Origin: Agrococcus sp. HG114 | Lineage (GTDB): Bacteria > Actinomycetota > Actinomycetes > Actinomycetales > Microbacteriaceae | DNA length: 36,729 bases | Reading direction: 5' to 3' | Assembly: GCF_024723325.1 (NCBI RefSeq) | Contig: NZ_JANQCH010000009.1 | Coordinates: forward strand, 1-36,729 | Part shown: positions 1-9,393 of the stretch, one piece after another | How the letters are laid out: the number at the start of each line of letters is the position of its first letter | Position numbering within the stretch: position 1 is the stretch's first letter | Notes under the pieces: model-generated | The model's database searches: none | What the model was told of the DNA's origin: nothing | The model's input: only the letters and a program-made list of their open reading frames with translations | Made by a program: the position numbers and the translations under genes

Positions 1-861
1 CTGCTGGGGCGCCGCCTGCGGGGCGGCAGGCGCTGCCTCCTCGGGCGCCTCGGCAGGCGCGGGCTGCTCGGTGGACGGCTTCGCCGGCTCCGCCTGCTCG
101 GCCGGGGCCGCGTCCTGCTCCTCTGCGGATCCGGTCGCGGGCGCGGGCTCGTCGGTCGCGGAGTCGTCGCCACCGGCGGCGGGTGCTGCGGCCGCTCCGC
201 CGACGCGCGCGATGACGGTGCCGACCTCGACCGTGTCGTCCTCGTCGACCAGGAGCTCGGAGATCGTGCCGGCGACGGGCGACGGCACCTCGGTGTCGAC
301 CTTGTCGGTCGAGATCTCGACGATCGGCTCGTCGACGGCGATCTCGTCGCCGACCGCCTTGAGCCAGCGGACGATCGTGCCCTCGGTGACGCTCTCGCCG
401 AGCTCCGGGAGCTTGATGTCGGTGCCGCCCGACGACTGCTCGGCGTCGGCGACCGGTGCCGACTCGGGCGACGCGGCCTGCTCCTGCGGCTGCTCGGCCT
501 CCTTCGAGGGCGAGTCCTGCGCCTCGGCGGCGGACTCCTCGTCGGCCTCCTGATCCGTCTCGGCGTCGGTGCCCTCGGTCGCCGTCTCGGCGTCGGTCTC
601 CGCCGCGGGAGCCGCCTCGGCGTCTCCCCCGTCGCCGACGCGCGCGATGACGGCGCCGACCGCGACGGTCTCGTCCTCGTCGGCGAGGATCTCCGTGAGC
701 GTGCCGGCGATGGGCGAGGGCACCTCGGTGTCGACCTTGTCGGTCGAGATCTCGACGAGCGGCTCGTCGACGGCGATCTCGTCGCCGACGGCCTTCAACC
801 ACCGCGTGATCGTGCCCTCGGTGACGCTCTCGCCGAGCTCGGGGAGCTTGATGTCAGTCAT
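1..861 (-). CDS. sucB: 2-oxoacid dehydrogenase E2 acyltransferase (SucB/DlaT type), N-terminal part, cut by window edge
   Basis: E2 core of a 2-oxoacid dehydrogenase complex: the lipoyl arm takes an acyl group from E1, passes it to CoA and is reoxidised by Lpd. The visible 287 codons hold two lipoyl domains, about residues 1-80 and 146-223. Each opens with IKLPELGESVTEGTI and has the lipoylation site STDKVDTE, with lysines K42 and K187. Each is followed by a long Ala/Pro/Glu-rich flexible linker. The peripheral-subunit-binding and catalytic domains lie beyond base 1. The ATG at 861 has an AGGAG 7 nt upstream and follows lpdA by 22 bp, so the two are co-transcribed. The visible part cannot decide between 2-oxoglutarate and pyruvate as substrate; the symbol follows the usual annotation in related genomes. 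Confidence 0.9.
   Translation of the reverse strand, partial: MTDIKLPELGESVTEGTITRWLKAVGDEIAVDEPLVEISTDKVDTEVPSPIAGTLTEILADEDETVAVGAVIARVGDGGDAEAAPAAETDAETATEGTDAETDQEADEESAAEAQDSPSKEAEQPQEQAASPESAPVADAEQSSGGTDIKLPELGESVTEGTIVRWLKAVGDEIAVDEPIVEISTDKVDTEVPSPVAGTISELLVDEDDTVEVGTVIARVGGAAAAPAAGGDDSATDEPAPATGSAEEQDAAPAEQAEPAKPSTEQPAPAEAPEEAAPAAPQAAPQQ
193..858 (-). repeat. In-frame duplication of the lipoyl-domain coding segment
   Basis: Two copies of about 235 bp lie 435 nt (145 codons) apart in the E2 gene. Over the lipoyl-lysine region (about 290-355 against 725-790) they are nearly identical even at silent positions, whereas the linkers between them are unrelated low-complexity sequence. Two or three lipoyl domains are normal for this family. 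The near-identity at DNA level suggests recent duplication or gene conversion between the copies. Confidence 0.85.
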
Positions 862-883
862 TCTGGGTCTCCTGTGGCTTCGA

Positions 884-2257
884 TCAGATGGCGTGGAGTG
901 GCGTGCCCGCGAGCTTGAGCATGGTCTCGCCGAGCGCCTCGTTCTGCGTCGGGTGGGCGTGGATCAGCTGCGAGACGTCCTCGGGGTAGGCCTCCCAGTT
1001 CACGATCAGCTGCGCCTCGCCGATGAGCTCGCTCACGCGGCGGCCGATCATGTGGATGCCGACGACCGGGCCGCCCTTGACGCGGACGGCCTTGACCGAG
1101 CCGGTCGTGCCGACGATCTCGCTCTTCGCGTTGCCGCCGAGCGAGTACTCGTACGACTCGACCTGGTCGGTGCCGAACTGCTCCTTGGCCTTCGCCTCCG
1201 AGTAGCCGATCGAGGCGACCTCGGGGTCGGAGTAGGTGACCTTGGGGATGTTGATGTCCTGCACGAGGCGCGGCTCGAGGCCCGCGATCTCCTCGGCGAC
1301 GAAGATGCCGTGCTGGTAGCCGCGGTGGGCGAGCTGCAGGCCGGGCACGATGTCGCCGACGGCGTAGACGCCCGGCACGGACGTCTGCAGGCGCTCGTCG
1401 ACCGTGACGAAGCCGCGGTCGAGCTGCACCCCGACCTCCTCGTAGCCGAGGCCCGCGGTGTTCGGGCCGCGGCCGACTGCGACGAGCAGCAGGTCGGCGT
1501 CGATCGTCTCGCCCGTCTCGAGCGACACGTGCACGCCCGAGTCGTCCTGCGTGACGCCCGAGAAGCGCGCGCCGAGCTTGAACTGGATGCCGCGCTTCTT
1601 GTACGCGCGCTCGAACTGCTTCGAGACGGACTCCTCCTCGTTCGCGACGAGGTGGGGGAGGCCCTCGATGATCGTCACCTCGGCGCCGAAGGCGCGCCAG
1701 ACGCTCGCGAACTCGACGCCGATGACGCCGCCACCGAGGATCGCCACGCGCTGCGGGATCCAGTCGAGGCGCAGGGCCTGCTCGCTCGTGATGACGTTGC
1801 CGGTGATCTCGAGCCCGGGCAGGCTCTTCGCGTACGAGCCGGAGGCGAGCACGATGTTCTTGCCGGTCAGGGTGCGGTCGCCGACCTGCACGGTCGTGGG
1901 CGAGGTGAGCTTGCCCTCGCCCTCGACGACCTCGATGCCCTTCGCGCTGATGAGGCCCTGGAGGCCCTTGTACTTCTTCGCGACGATGCCCTCGCGGAAC
2001 GCGGTCACGCCCGCGATGTCGATGCCCTTGAGCTCGGCGTCGACGCCGGCGTGGCCGGCGGCGCGCACCTCGTCGGCGACCTCGGCGGAGTGCAGCATGG
2101 CCTTCGTGGGCACGCAGCCGCGGTGGAGGCACGTGCCGCCGAGCTTGTCCTTCTCGACGATCGCGACGGTCTTGCCGAGCTGCACGGCGCGCAGCGCCAC
2201 GGCGTAGCCCGCGCTGCCTCCGCCCAGCACGACGATGTCAAAGCTCTGATCGGACAC
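884..2257 (-). CDS. lpdA: Dihydrolipoyl dehydrogenase (E3)
   Basis: FAD-dependent E3 that reoxidises dihydrolipoyl groups on E2 with NAD+. At 457 residues it has normal family length. The FAD-binding GGGSAG is at residues 12-17 and the redox-active disulfide C43/C48 sits in GGTCLHRGCVPTK. An NAD-binding Rossmann motif (AILGGGVIGVEFA) lies near residue 172, a second FAD motif (GVYAVGDIV) near 295, and the C-terminal dimer-interface pair is H435/E440 in HAHPTQNE. The start is GTG, preceded by AAGGAG with about 9 nt spacing. It lies directly upstream of the E2 gene, its functional partner. All key catalytic residues are present. Confidence 0.97.
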   Translation of the reverse strand: MSDQSFDIVVLGGGSAGYAVALRAVQLGKTVAIVEKDKLGGTCLHRGCVPTKAMLHSAEVADEVRAAGHAGVDAELKGIDIAGVTAFREGIVAKKYKGLQGLISAKGIEVVEGEGKLTSPTTVQVGDRTLTGKNIVLASGSYAKSLPGLEITGNVITSEQALRLDWIPQRVAILGGGVIGVEFASVWRAFGAEVTIIEGLPHLVANEEESVSKQFERAYKKRGIQFKLGARFSGVTQDDSGVHVSLETGETIDADLLLVAVGRGPNTAGLGYEEVGVQLDRGFVTVDERLQTSVPGVYAVGDIVPGLQLAHRGYQHGIFVAEEIAGLEPRLVQDINIPKVTYSDPEVASIGYSEAKAKEQFGTDQVESYEYSLGGNAKSEIVGTTGSVKAVRVKGGPVVGIHMIGRRVSELIGEAQLIVNWEAYPEDVSQLIHAHPTQNEALGETMLKLAGTPLHAI

Positions 2258-2360
2258 GCAGCAGCTCCTTCTGGGTCTTCGTTGCCGCGCCGGTGGGCGC
2301 AGCGGTGCACGGCAGTTCCTGCCCGGGCAAGCCTAGCCGCTCGCTGTGACCCGGAGGCTG

Positions 2361-3809
2361 TCACTCCGCCGAGCGCGACATCTTCGACAGCATGCGCAGC
2401 ACCCCGCGCACGACGACGCCGGTGGCGCCGACGGGCGTGAAGCCGAAGGGCTTGCCGGTGTTGGTCGAGGGTCCGGCGATGTCGATGTGCGCCCACGGGA
2501 TGGGGGAGCCGTCGCGCGTGCCGACGAACTCGGCGAGGAACGCGGCGGCGAGCAGCATGCCGCCGGATCGGTTGCCGACCTTCGCGTTCGCGAGGTCGGC
2601 GACCTCGGAGTCGAGCATCGCGCGCATCTCCTCCGGGATCGGCATGGGCCACACGAGCTCCCCGACCTCGCGCGAGGCGCGCACGAGCGCGTCGACGAAC
2701 GCCTCGTCGTTCCCCATCACGCCGCTCACCCGGTCGCCGAGGGCGACGACCTGCGCGCCCGTGAGGGTCGCGACGTCGATGATGGCGTCGGGCTGCGCCT
2801 CGGTCGCGAGGACGAGCCCGTCGGCCATGACGAGACGGCCCTCGGCGTCGGTGTTGGTGACCTCGACGGTCGTGCCGCCCCGGATGGTGATGACGTCGTC
2901 GGGGCGGGTCGCGGTGGACGACACCATGTTCTCGGCGAGGCAGAGGTGCGCCGTCACGCGGATGGGCAGCTGCAGCGCGGCGGCGGCGGCCGTCACGGCG
3001 TAGACCGTCGCGGCCCCCGTCATGTCGTACTTCATGTGCTGCATGGACGCCGCGGGCTTGAGCGAGAGGCCGCCGGAGTCGAACGTGATGCCCTTGCCGA
3101 CGAGCACGACGTGCCGCGTGGCGTTGTCGGGCGCGTGCTCGACGGTCACGAGCCGGGGCGGCCGGCTCGATCCCTGCCCGACGCCGATGAGTCCGCCGAA
3201 GCCCTCGCGCCGGAGCCGCTCCTCGTCGCGCACGACGACGGTCAGCCCCGCGTCGGGCGCCTCCGCGACGACGCGCTCCGCGAAGGCCGCGGGGCTCAGC
3301 AGGTTCGGCGGCGTGTTGGCGAGGTCGCGCGTGAGCCACACCGCCTGCGTCGCCGCCTGCGCCATCGCGACGACGGTCTCGGTGACCTCCGCCTCGCCGG
3401 CGACGACGGCGATCTCGAGCACGCCCGGCTTCGGCTCGCGCTTGAGCCCGTCGAAGCGGTACGCGCCGAGCGCCGCGCCCTCGAGCACCGCGAGCACGTC
3501 GTCCGTGGTGCGGACCGGGAGCGCGAGCGCGATCGTCGGCACGTCGCGGAGCTCGCGCACCGCGGCTCCCGCGACCTCCCGCAGGCGCCCGGCGGTCAGC
3601 TCGTCGCCGAGCCCCACGAACGCGACGCGACGGCCGTCGACGACCGAGCGCACGACCTGCTCGCGCTCGCCTGTCGCACCGATGCCCTCGAGCAGCGCGC
3701 TGTCGAAGCCCTCCGACGACGGCACCTCGCCGGGGTGCACGCCGTGCACGATGAGCTCGGCAGTGGCGTCGTCGGGGCGAGCGATGATCGAGAGCGCTGG
3801 GATCGGCAT
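2361..3809 (-). CDS. pepA: Leucyl aminopeptidase, M17 family
   Basis: Cytosolic two-metal aminopeptidase that removes N-terminal residues and recycles peptides. At 482 residues it is typical of M17. The C-terminal catalytic domain has metal-ligand candidates K239 and D244 (VGKGITFDSGG), D262, D321 and E323. The family signature NTDAEGRL spans residues 319-326, with the catalytic arginine R325. The N-terminal domain is the usual divergent macro-like region. There is no Shine-Dalgarno; a TATCCT on the same strand ends 8 nt before the ATG, so the mRNA may be leaderless. It is followed after 103 bp by lpdA, which has its own ribosome site. Divergent from the PAC2 gene. Confidence 0.96.
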   Translation of the reverse strand: MPIPALSIIARPDDATAELIVHGVHPGEVPSSEGFDSALLEGIGATGEREQVVRSVVDGRRVAFVGLGDELTAGRLREVAGAAVRELRDVPTIALALPVRTTDDVLAVLEGAALGAYRFDGLKREPKPGVLEIAVVAGEAEVTETVVAMAQAATQAVWLTRDLANTPPNLLSPAAFAERVVAEAPDAGLTVVVRDEERLRREGFGGLIGVGQGSSRPPRLVTVEHAPDNATRHVVLVGKGITFDSGGLSLKPAASMQHMKYDMTGAATVYAVTAAAAALQLPIRVTAHLCLAENMVSSTATRPDDVITIRGGTTVEVTNTDAEGRLVMADGLVLATEAQPDAIIDVATLTGAQVVALGDRVSGVMGNDEAFVDALVRASREVGELVWPMPIPEEMRAMLDSEVADLANAKVGNRSGGMLLAAAFLAEFVGTRDGSPIPWAHIDIAGPSTNTGKPFGFTPVGATGVVVRGVLRMLSKMSRSAE

Positions 3810-3817
3810 GGGTCACG

Positions 3818-3848
3818 AGGATACCGGCGGCCGGCGGCTCACTAGGCT
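3818..3848. promoter_or_regulatory. Divergent pair of -10 elements for pepA (minus) and the PAC2 gene (plus)
   Basis: Only 45 bp separate the start codons. On the minus strand TATCCT (3823 to 3818) lies 8 nt before the pepA ATG. On the plus strand TAGGCT (3843-3848) lies 6 nt before the PAC2 GTG. Neither start has a Shine-Dalgarno sequence. This is the geometry expected for two leaderless transcripts firing away from each other. No convincing -35 boxes are seen. Confidence 0.6.
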
Positions 3849-3854
3849 GGGGGC

Positions 3855-4775
3855 GTGTTCGACCCCCGCGAGCTGACGCTCTCCCTCGAGGACCTCGAGA
3901 CGGTGCCGCGCGGCCTCGACCTCGTGATCGCGATCCACGGCTTCGTCGACGCGGGCGCCGCCGCCGAGGCAGCTGCGGCCGCGATCCTGGACACGCTGCC
4001 GCACCGCGGCATCGTCGAGTTCGACACCGACCTGCTCGTCGACCACCGCTCTCGGCGCCCCCGGATGCTCTTCAACGAGGACCACATCGAGGAGTACGTC
4101 CCGCACTCGCTCACGCTGCTGCAGGTCGAGGACGACGCGGGCGTCCCGTTCCTGCTGCTCACGGGCCCCGAGCCCGACTGGATGTGGGAGCGCTTCACCG
4201 ACGCCCTGCTCGAGCTCCACGACGAGCTCGAGGTCGCCTCCACCACGATCATCAGCTCGATCGGGATGCCGGTGCCGCACACGCGGCCGCTCGTCTCGAC
4301 GGTCTCCGGCAACCGCGCGGAGCTCATCGAGCAGTACTCCGCCTGGCGGCCGGTCTCGTCGGTGCCCGCCTCGGTCATCCACCGCATCGAGCACCGCCTG
4401 CACTCGCGCGCGCCCGTCGCGACCTTCACGGTGCTCGTGCCCCACTACGTGGGCGAGTCGGGCTCGGCGGGGCCGGCGCTCGCCGCACTCGAGGGCGTGA
4501 CGAGCGCGACGTCGCTCGCGTTCCGCACGGAGGAGCTGCGGCAGTCGGACCGCGAGTTCCAGCAGCTCGTCGCGCAGCAGATGGAGACGAACGAGGAGCT
4601 GCAGCGCGTCGTGCGCACGCTCGAGGCGCGGTACGACGCCTACATGGCCCAGTCCTCGGTGAAGTCGCCGCTGACGGACGAGGACGGCTCGCTCCCGAGC
4701 GCCGACGAGATCGCCGAGGAGCTCGAGCGCTACCTGCAGGAGCGGCGGAAGCCAGGGTCGGACCCGCTCGGATGA
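3855..4775 (+). CDS. PAC2 family protein (proteasome-assembly-chaperone-like fold)
   Basis: Recognised as the actinobacterial PAC2 family from the opening segment (VIAIHGFVDAGAAAEAA, about residues 24-40), the central FLLLTGPEPDWMWERF, and the GMPVPHTRP stretch. It has 306 residues, normal for the bacterial branch. The C-terminal third is charged and probably helical or coiled-coil (residues about 225-300, rich in Glu, Gln and Arg). The family is named after eukaryotic proteasome chaperones, but its bacterial role is not established and nothing here shows it. Start chosen at GTG, 6 nt after a TAGGCT element. Its TGA overlaps the ATG of the next gene by 4 nt, so the two are translationally coupled. 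Confidence 0.85.
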   Translation: MFDPRELTLSLEDLETVPRGLDLVIAIHGFVDAGAAAEAAAAAILDTLPHRGIVEFDTDLLVDHRSRRPRMLFNEDHIEEYVPHSLTLLQVEDDAGVPFLLLTGPEPDWMWERFTDALLELHDELEVASTTIISSIGMPVPHTRPLVSTVSGNRAELIEQYSAWRPVSSVPASVIHRIEHRLHSRAPVATFTVLVPHYVGESGSAGPALAALEGVTSATSLAFRTEELRQSDREFQQLVAQQMETNEELQRVVRTLEARYDAYMAQSSVKSPLTDEDGSLPSADEIAEELERYLQERRKPGSDPLG

Positions 4776-6103
4776 ACAGCGCCCGTTCCTGGCTCGTCTG
4801 GGGCGTGGGCGCGATCGCCTACATCGCCGCGATCCTGCACCGCTCGTCGCTCGGCGTCGCAGGTCCCGCTGCCGCCGAGCGCTTCGACGTCGCGGCGACG
4901 ATGCTCTCGACGCTCGGCGCGGTGCAGGTCGGCGTGTACGCCGCGATGCAGATCCCCGTCGGCGTGCTGCTCGACCGCTTCGGGCCGCGCGTGCTCATCG
5001 CGTCCGGCGCCGCGGTCATGGTCGTCGGCCAGGTCATGGTCGCGGTCGCCGAGGCGCTGCCGCTCGCGATCGCGGGCCGCGTGCTGCTCGGCATCGGCGA
5101 CGCCGCGACGTTCATCTCGGTGATCCGGCTGCAGTCCGGCTGGTTCCGGGGGCCGATCCTCGCGCAGATGTCGCAGTACACCGCGATCAGCGGCCAGGTC
5201 GGCCAGCTGCTCTCTGCTGTGCCCTTCGTGTGGCTGCTCGGGCAGGTCGGCTGGACGCTGTCGTTCGGCACGCTCGCGCTGGTCGGCGCCGTCGCGCTCG
5301 TGCTCGTGCTGCTGCTCGTGTTCGACGCGCCGAAGGGCGGCGCGCCGCTCACGGGCTCGATCGACGTGCCCGAGGGCTGGCTGCCGCGCCTGCGCAGCGC
5401 CTTCCGCCAGCCCGGCACGCGCCTGGGCTTCTGGACCCACTTCTCGCTGCTGGCGTCCACGAACGTGTTCCTGCTGCTGTGGGGCTTCCCGATGCTCGTC
5501 GACGGCCTCGGCTACAGCCAGGCGGAGGCTGCCGGGCTCATGAGCGTCGTGGTCGTGACCGGCATGGTCGTCGGTCCGATCGTCGGCATCGCGACGGCGC
5601 GCTTCCCGCTGCGCCGCTCGACGCTCGTGCTCGCGATCGTGGCCCTCGTCGCGCTCGCGTGGGCCGTCGTGCTCCTCTGGCCCGGGCATCCGCCCACCTG
5701 GCTCGTCGTGGCGCTCACCGTCGTGCTCGGCGTCGCGGGCCCCGGGTCGACCGTCGGCTTCGACTTCGCGCGCACCGCGAACCCGCTGCGCGTGCTCGGC
5801 TCGGCGAACGGCATCGTGAACATCGGCGGGTTCATCGCGTCGTTCGCGATCATGCCGGCGGTCGGCATCATCCTCGACCTCGTCCACTCCGCACGCGTCG
5901 CGGCCGGCGAGGCCGTCGGCCTCTACGACTGGGAGGGGTTCCGCATCGCCCTCGCCTTCCAGTTCCTCATCCTGGCGCTCGGCTTCGCGATGGTGCTGCG
6001 GATGCGCCGCATCACGCGGTCGCGCCTGCGCGAGGAGGCGGGGATCGAGGTGGGCCCGCTCTGGGCGGCCATCGCCCAGTGGCTGCGCGACCGCCGATCC
6101 TGA
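4772..6103 (+). CDS. Major facilitator superfamily transporter
   Basis: Inner-membrane secondary transporter of 443 residues with about 12 hydrophobic helices. The loop 2-3 signature is recognisable as GVLLDRFGPRVLIASG (about residues 65-80), as in MFS drug or metabolite transporters. A charged cytoplasmic tail (RMRRITRSRLREE) follows the last helix. The ATG is chosen because it forms an ATGA overlap with the PAC2 gene and begins the first hydrophobic segment; a longer in-frame reading would run through PAC2 in another frame and is rejected. Substrate cannot be told from sequence. Co-transcription with the PAC2 gene is likely. Confidence 0.9.
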   Translation: MNSARSWLVWGVGAIAYIAAILHRSSLGVAGPAAAERFDVAATMLSTLGAVQVGVYAAMQIPVGVLLDRFGPRVLIASGAAVMVVGQVMVAVAEALPLAIAGRVLLGIGDAATFISVIRLQSGWFRGPILAQMSQYTAISGQVGQLLSAVPFVWLLGQVGWTLSFGTLALVGAVALVLVLLLVFDAPKGGAPLTGSIDVPEGWLPRLRSAFRQPGTRLGFWTHFSLLASTNVFLLLWGFPMLVDGLGYSQAEAAGLMSVVVVTGMVVGPIVGIATARFPLRRSTLVLAIVALVALAWAVVLLWPGHPPTWLVVALTVVLGVAGPGSTVGFDFARTANPLRVLGSANGIVNIGGFIASFAIMPAVGIILDLVHSARVAAGEAVGLYDWEGFRIALAFQFLILALGFAMVLRMRRITRSRLREEAGIEVGPLWAAIAQWLRDRRS

Positions 6104-6147
6104 GCGCGTCCAGAGCCGCCTGGGAATGCTCATGCCACAGCCGGCGC

Positions 6148-6222
6148 TATACTGTCAAGACCGACCCAGTCGAGACCGCGCCCCGAGCCGGACTTGACAT
6201 GGGTCATTCGACTGCCCTCAGT
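6148..6222 (+). promoter_or_regulatory. Candidate sigma-factor gene promoter region
   Basis: Two elements lie in the 161-bp gap before sigA. TATACT at 6148-6153 is a near-consensus -10 with no clear -35. TTGACA at 6194-6199 is a perfect -35 with only a weak CTCAGT 17 bp later (6217-6222). Tandem promoters are common for principal sigma genes, but the sequence alone does not show which is used. Confidence 0.45.
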
Positions 6223-6264
6223 GCGACTGCACCGAGTCTGGGCGCCTGACCGACCGGAGGACGC

Positions 6265-7704
<1,440 letters not shown>

Positions 7705-7731
7705 TCCGCCGAGGCTGATGCACGCAGTGTG

Positions 7732-7774
7732 ACGAAGCGAGACCGCCCCGGTGCACGGGGCAGTCTCGCTTCGT
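7732..7774 (+). terminator. Intrinsic terminator-like hairpin after sigA
   Basis: A 12-bp perfect stem (ACGAAGCGAGAC paired with GTCTCGCTTCGT), continued by GC pairs, lies 27 nt after the sigA stop. There is almost no U-tract, as is usual in high-GC actinobacteria. The following TAGGAT begins 2 nt downstream, so terminator and next promoter abut. Confidence 0.75.
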
Positions 7775-7776
7775 TC

Positions 7777-7782
7777 TAGGAT
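7777..7782 (+). promoter_or_regulatory. -10 element (TAGGAT) for the cystine transporter lipoprotein gene
   Basis: TAGGAT lies 29 nt before the ATG, with an AAGGAG ribosome site between them, so this message should carry a leader of about 22 nt. The expected -35 position falls inside the preceding terminator stem and is not conserved. Confidence 0.45.
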
Positions 7783-7811
7783 GTGGTGATACCCCCGAGA
7801 AGGAGCGCTAC

Positions 7812-8663
7812 ATGCCTCGTCCCCGTACCACCCTGTCCCGGCTCGTGCCCGTCGCCGCCGTAGCCGCCGCATCCGTCGCCCTCGTCGGCTGCTCGAGCGG
7901 TGCAGCGCCGACGGAGAGCGGCGCGCCCGAGAGCGGCGCCGCCGAGTCGACGGGCGTGACGCTCGAGCAGGTGCAGGAGGCGGGCGTGCTCGTCGTCGGC
8001 ACCGAGGGCACCTACTCGCCGTTCTCGTTCCACGAGGGCGGCGCGGGTGAGCTCACCGGCTACGACGTCGACGTCATCACCGCGGTCGCCGAGGAGCTCG
8101 GCGTCGAGGTCGAGTTCGTCGAGACGCAGTGGGACGCGATCTTCGCCGCGCTCGACTCCGGCCGCATCGACGTGATCGCCAACCAGGTCTCGATCACCCC
8201 CGAGCGCCAGGAGCGCTACCTCTTCAGCGAGCCCTACACCTACTCGTCCGGCGTGCTCGTCGTCGCCGAGGGCAGCGACATCGCGTCGCTCGACGACCTG
8301 TCGGGCCGCGTGAGCGCGCAGTCGCTCACGAGCAACTGGGCGGATGTCGCGCGCGAGGCGGGCGCCGAGGTCGAGGAGGTCGAGGGCTTCGCCCAGGCCG
8401 CGGAGCTGCTGCGCGCGGGCCGCGTCGACGCGACGATCAACGACGAGCTCACGTTCCTCGACTACGAGCAGTCGCAGGGCGGGGAGACCGGCCTCGAGGC
8501 GGTCGCCGAGACCGACGAGGTGAGCGAGAGCGCCGTCGCGCTCCGCCAGGGCAGCGAGTCGCTCGCCGCCGCGATCGACGAGGCGCTCGCCGCGCTCGCC
8601 GCCGACGGCACGCTCGCCGAGATCTCGGAGTCGTACTTCGGCGAGGACGTCTCGCAGCCGTGA
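7812..8663 (+). CDS. tcyA: Amino-acid ABC transporter substrate-binding lipoprotein, L-cystine type (TcyA-like)
   Basis: Extracellular receptor of an ABC importer. A lipoprotein signal peptide (basic n-region, hydrophobic core, lipobox LVGC) places the lipidated cysteine at C27. The mature part is a family-3 solute-binding protein: GTEGTYSPFSF, ETQWDAIFAALDSGRIDVIANQV, TPERQERYLFSEPY, SAQSLTSNW, and VDATINDELTFLDY. These segments match my memory of Bacillus TcyA/TcyK cystine receptors more closely than glutamine or arginine receptors. The AAGGAG ribosome site is about 7 nt before the ATG. The permease gene follows after a strong hairpin, so the receptor may be made in excess. Cystine as ligand is an inference. 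Confidence 0.85.
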   Translation: MPRPRTTLSRLVPVAAVAAASVALVGCSSGAAPTESGAPESGAAESTGVTLEQVQEAGVLVVGTEGTYSPFSFHEGGAGELTGYDVDVITAVAEELGVEVEFVETQWDAIFAALDSGRIDVIANQVSITPERQERYLFSEPYTYSSGVLVVAEGSDIASLDDLSGRVSAQSLTSNWADVAREAGAEVEEVEGFAQAAELLRAGRVDATINDELTFLDYEQSQGGETGLEAVAETDEVSESAVALRQGSESLAAAIDEALAALAADGTLAEISESYFGEDVSQP

Positions 8664-8677
8664 TGCTCGTCGCGTCG

Positions 8678-8705
8678 AGCGGCCCCGGCTCCGGCCGGGG
8701 CCGCT
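8678..8705 (+). terminator. Perfect hairpin between receptor and permease genes
   Basis: A 12-bp perfect stem (AGCGGCCCCGGC with GCCGGGGCCGCT) and a 4-nt TCCG loop start 15 nt after the receptor stop. It lacks a U-run. It should stop or attenuate transcription, or protect the receptor message from 3' decay, and is followed by a separate promoter element for the permease. Confidence 0.75.
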
Positions 8706-8724
8706 CCCGTGCAGGCGCCGGCCG

Positions 8725-8730
8725 TAGGCT
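8725..8730 (+). promoter_or_regulatory. -10 element TAGGCT of a leaderless permease-ATPase transcript
   Basis: TAGGCT lies exactly 6 nt before the GTG start at 8737, and no Shine-Dalgarno can fit between them. Transcription would begin at or next to the start codon. The element follows the receptor terminator by 19 nt, which makes the permease and ATPase a second transcription unit. Confidence 0.6.
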
Positions 8731-8736
8731 CCCGGC

Positions 8737-9393
8737 GTGAACTGGCAGCTCGTGCTCGATTCGATCGGGCCGATCGCGCTCGGCGCGATCACCGGCACCA
8801 TCCCGCTCACGATCGCGTCGTTCTCGCTCGGCCTCGTGATCGCGGTCGGCATGGCGCTCGCCCGCATCTCCGGCATCGCGTGGCTCTCCGGCCTCGCGCG
8901 CGCCTACATCTCCGTCATCCGCGGCACGCCCATGCTCGTGCAGCTGTTCGTGATCTTCTACGGCATGCCCCAGGTCGGCATCACGCTCGACCCGTGGCCG
9001 AGCGCGATCATCGCGCTCTCGCTCAACGTCGGCGGCTACGCGGCAGAGATCATCCGCGCCGCGATCCTCTCGATCCCGCGCGGGCAGTGGGAGGCGGCCG
9101 CGATGATCGGCATGTCGCGCGGACAGGCGCTGTGGCGCATCGTGCTGCCGCAAGCGGCGCGCGTGTCGGTGCCGCCGCTGTCGAACACGCTCATCTCGCT
9201 CGTGAAGGACACGTCGCTCGCGTCGCTCATCCTCGTGACGGAGCTCTTCCGCGTCGCGCAGCGCATCGCGGCGCCGAGCGGCGAGTTCATCCTCATCTAC
9301 TCCGTCGCCGCGGTCGTCTACTGGGTCATCTGCCTCGCGCTCTCCGGCGGGCAGGACCGCATCGAGAGGAGGCTCGAGCGCTATGCCGTCTGA
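8737..9393 (+). CDS. tcyB: Amino-acid ABC transporter permease (TcyB-like)
   Basis: Membrane subunit of the importer, 218 residues, with about five hydrophobic helices. It has the HAAT-family start ([19 protein letters not shown]) and [15 protein letters not shown]. The ATPase-docking EAA loop is [22 protein letters not shown], about residues 117-138, followed by [20 protein letters not shown]. These last segments closely resemble Bacillus TcyB, supporting cystine as substrate. Leaderless GTG start. It overlaps the ATPase gene by 11 nt, so the two proteins are coupled. Confidence 0.9.
   Translation: MNWQLVLDSIGPIALGAITGTIPLTIASFSLGLVIAVGMALARISGIAWLSGLARAYISVIRGTPMLVQLFVIFYGMPQVGITLDPWPSAIIALSLNVGGYAAEIIRAAILSIPRGQWEAAAMIGMSRGQALWRIVLPQAARVSVPPLSNTLISLVKDTSLASLILVTELFRVAQRIAAPSGEFILIYSVAAVVYWVICLALSGGQDRIERRLERYAV

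Noticed and set aside
569-2440. Plus-strand frame of 623 codons
   Set aside because: Antisense to lpdA and the E2 gene, both of which show full catalytic motifs.
4184-4771. N-terminal extension of the MFS transporter
   Set aside because: It lies in a second frame inside the PAC2 gene, and the ATG at 4772 gives the normal start and a 4-nt overlap.
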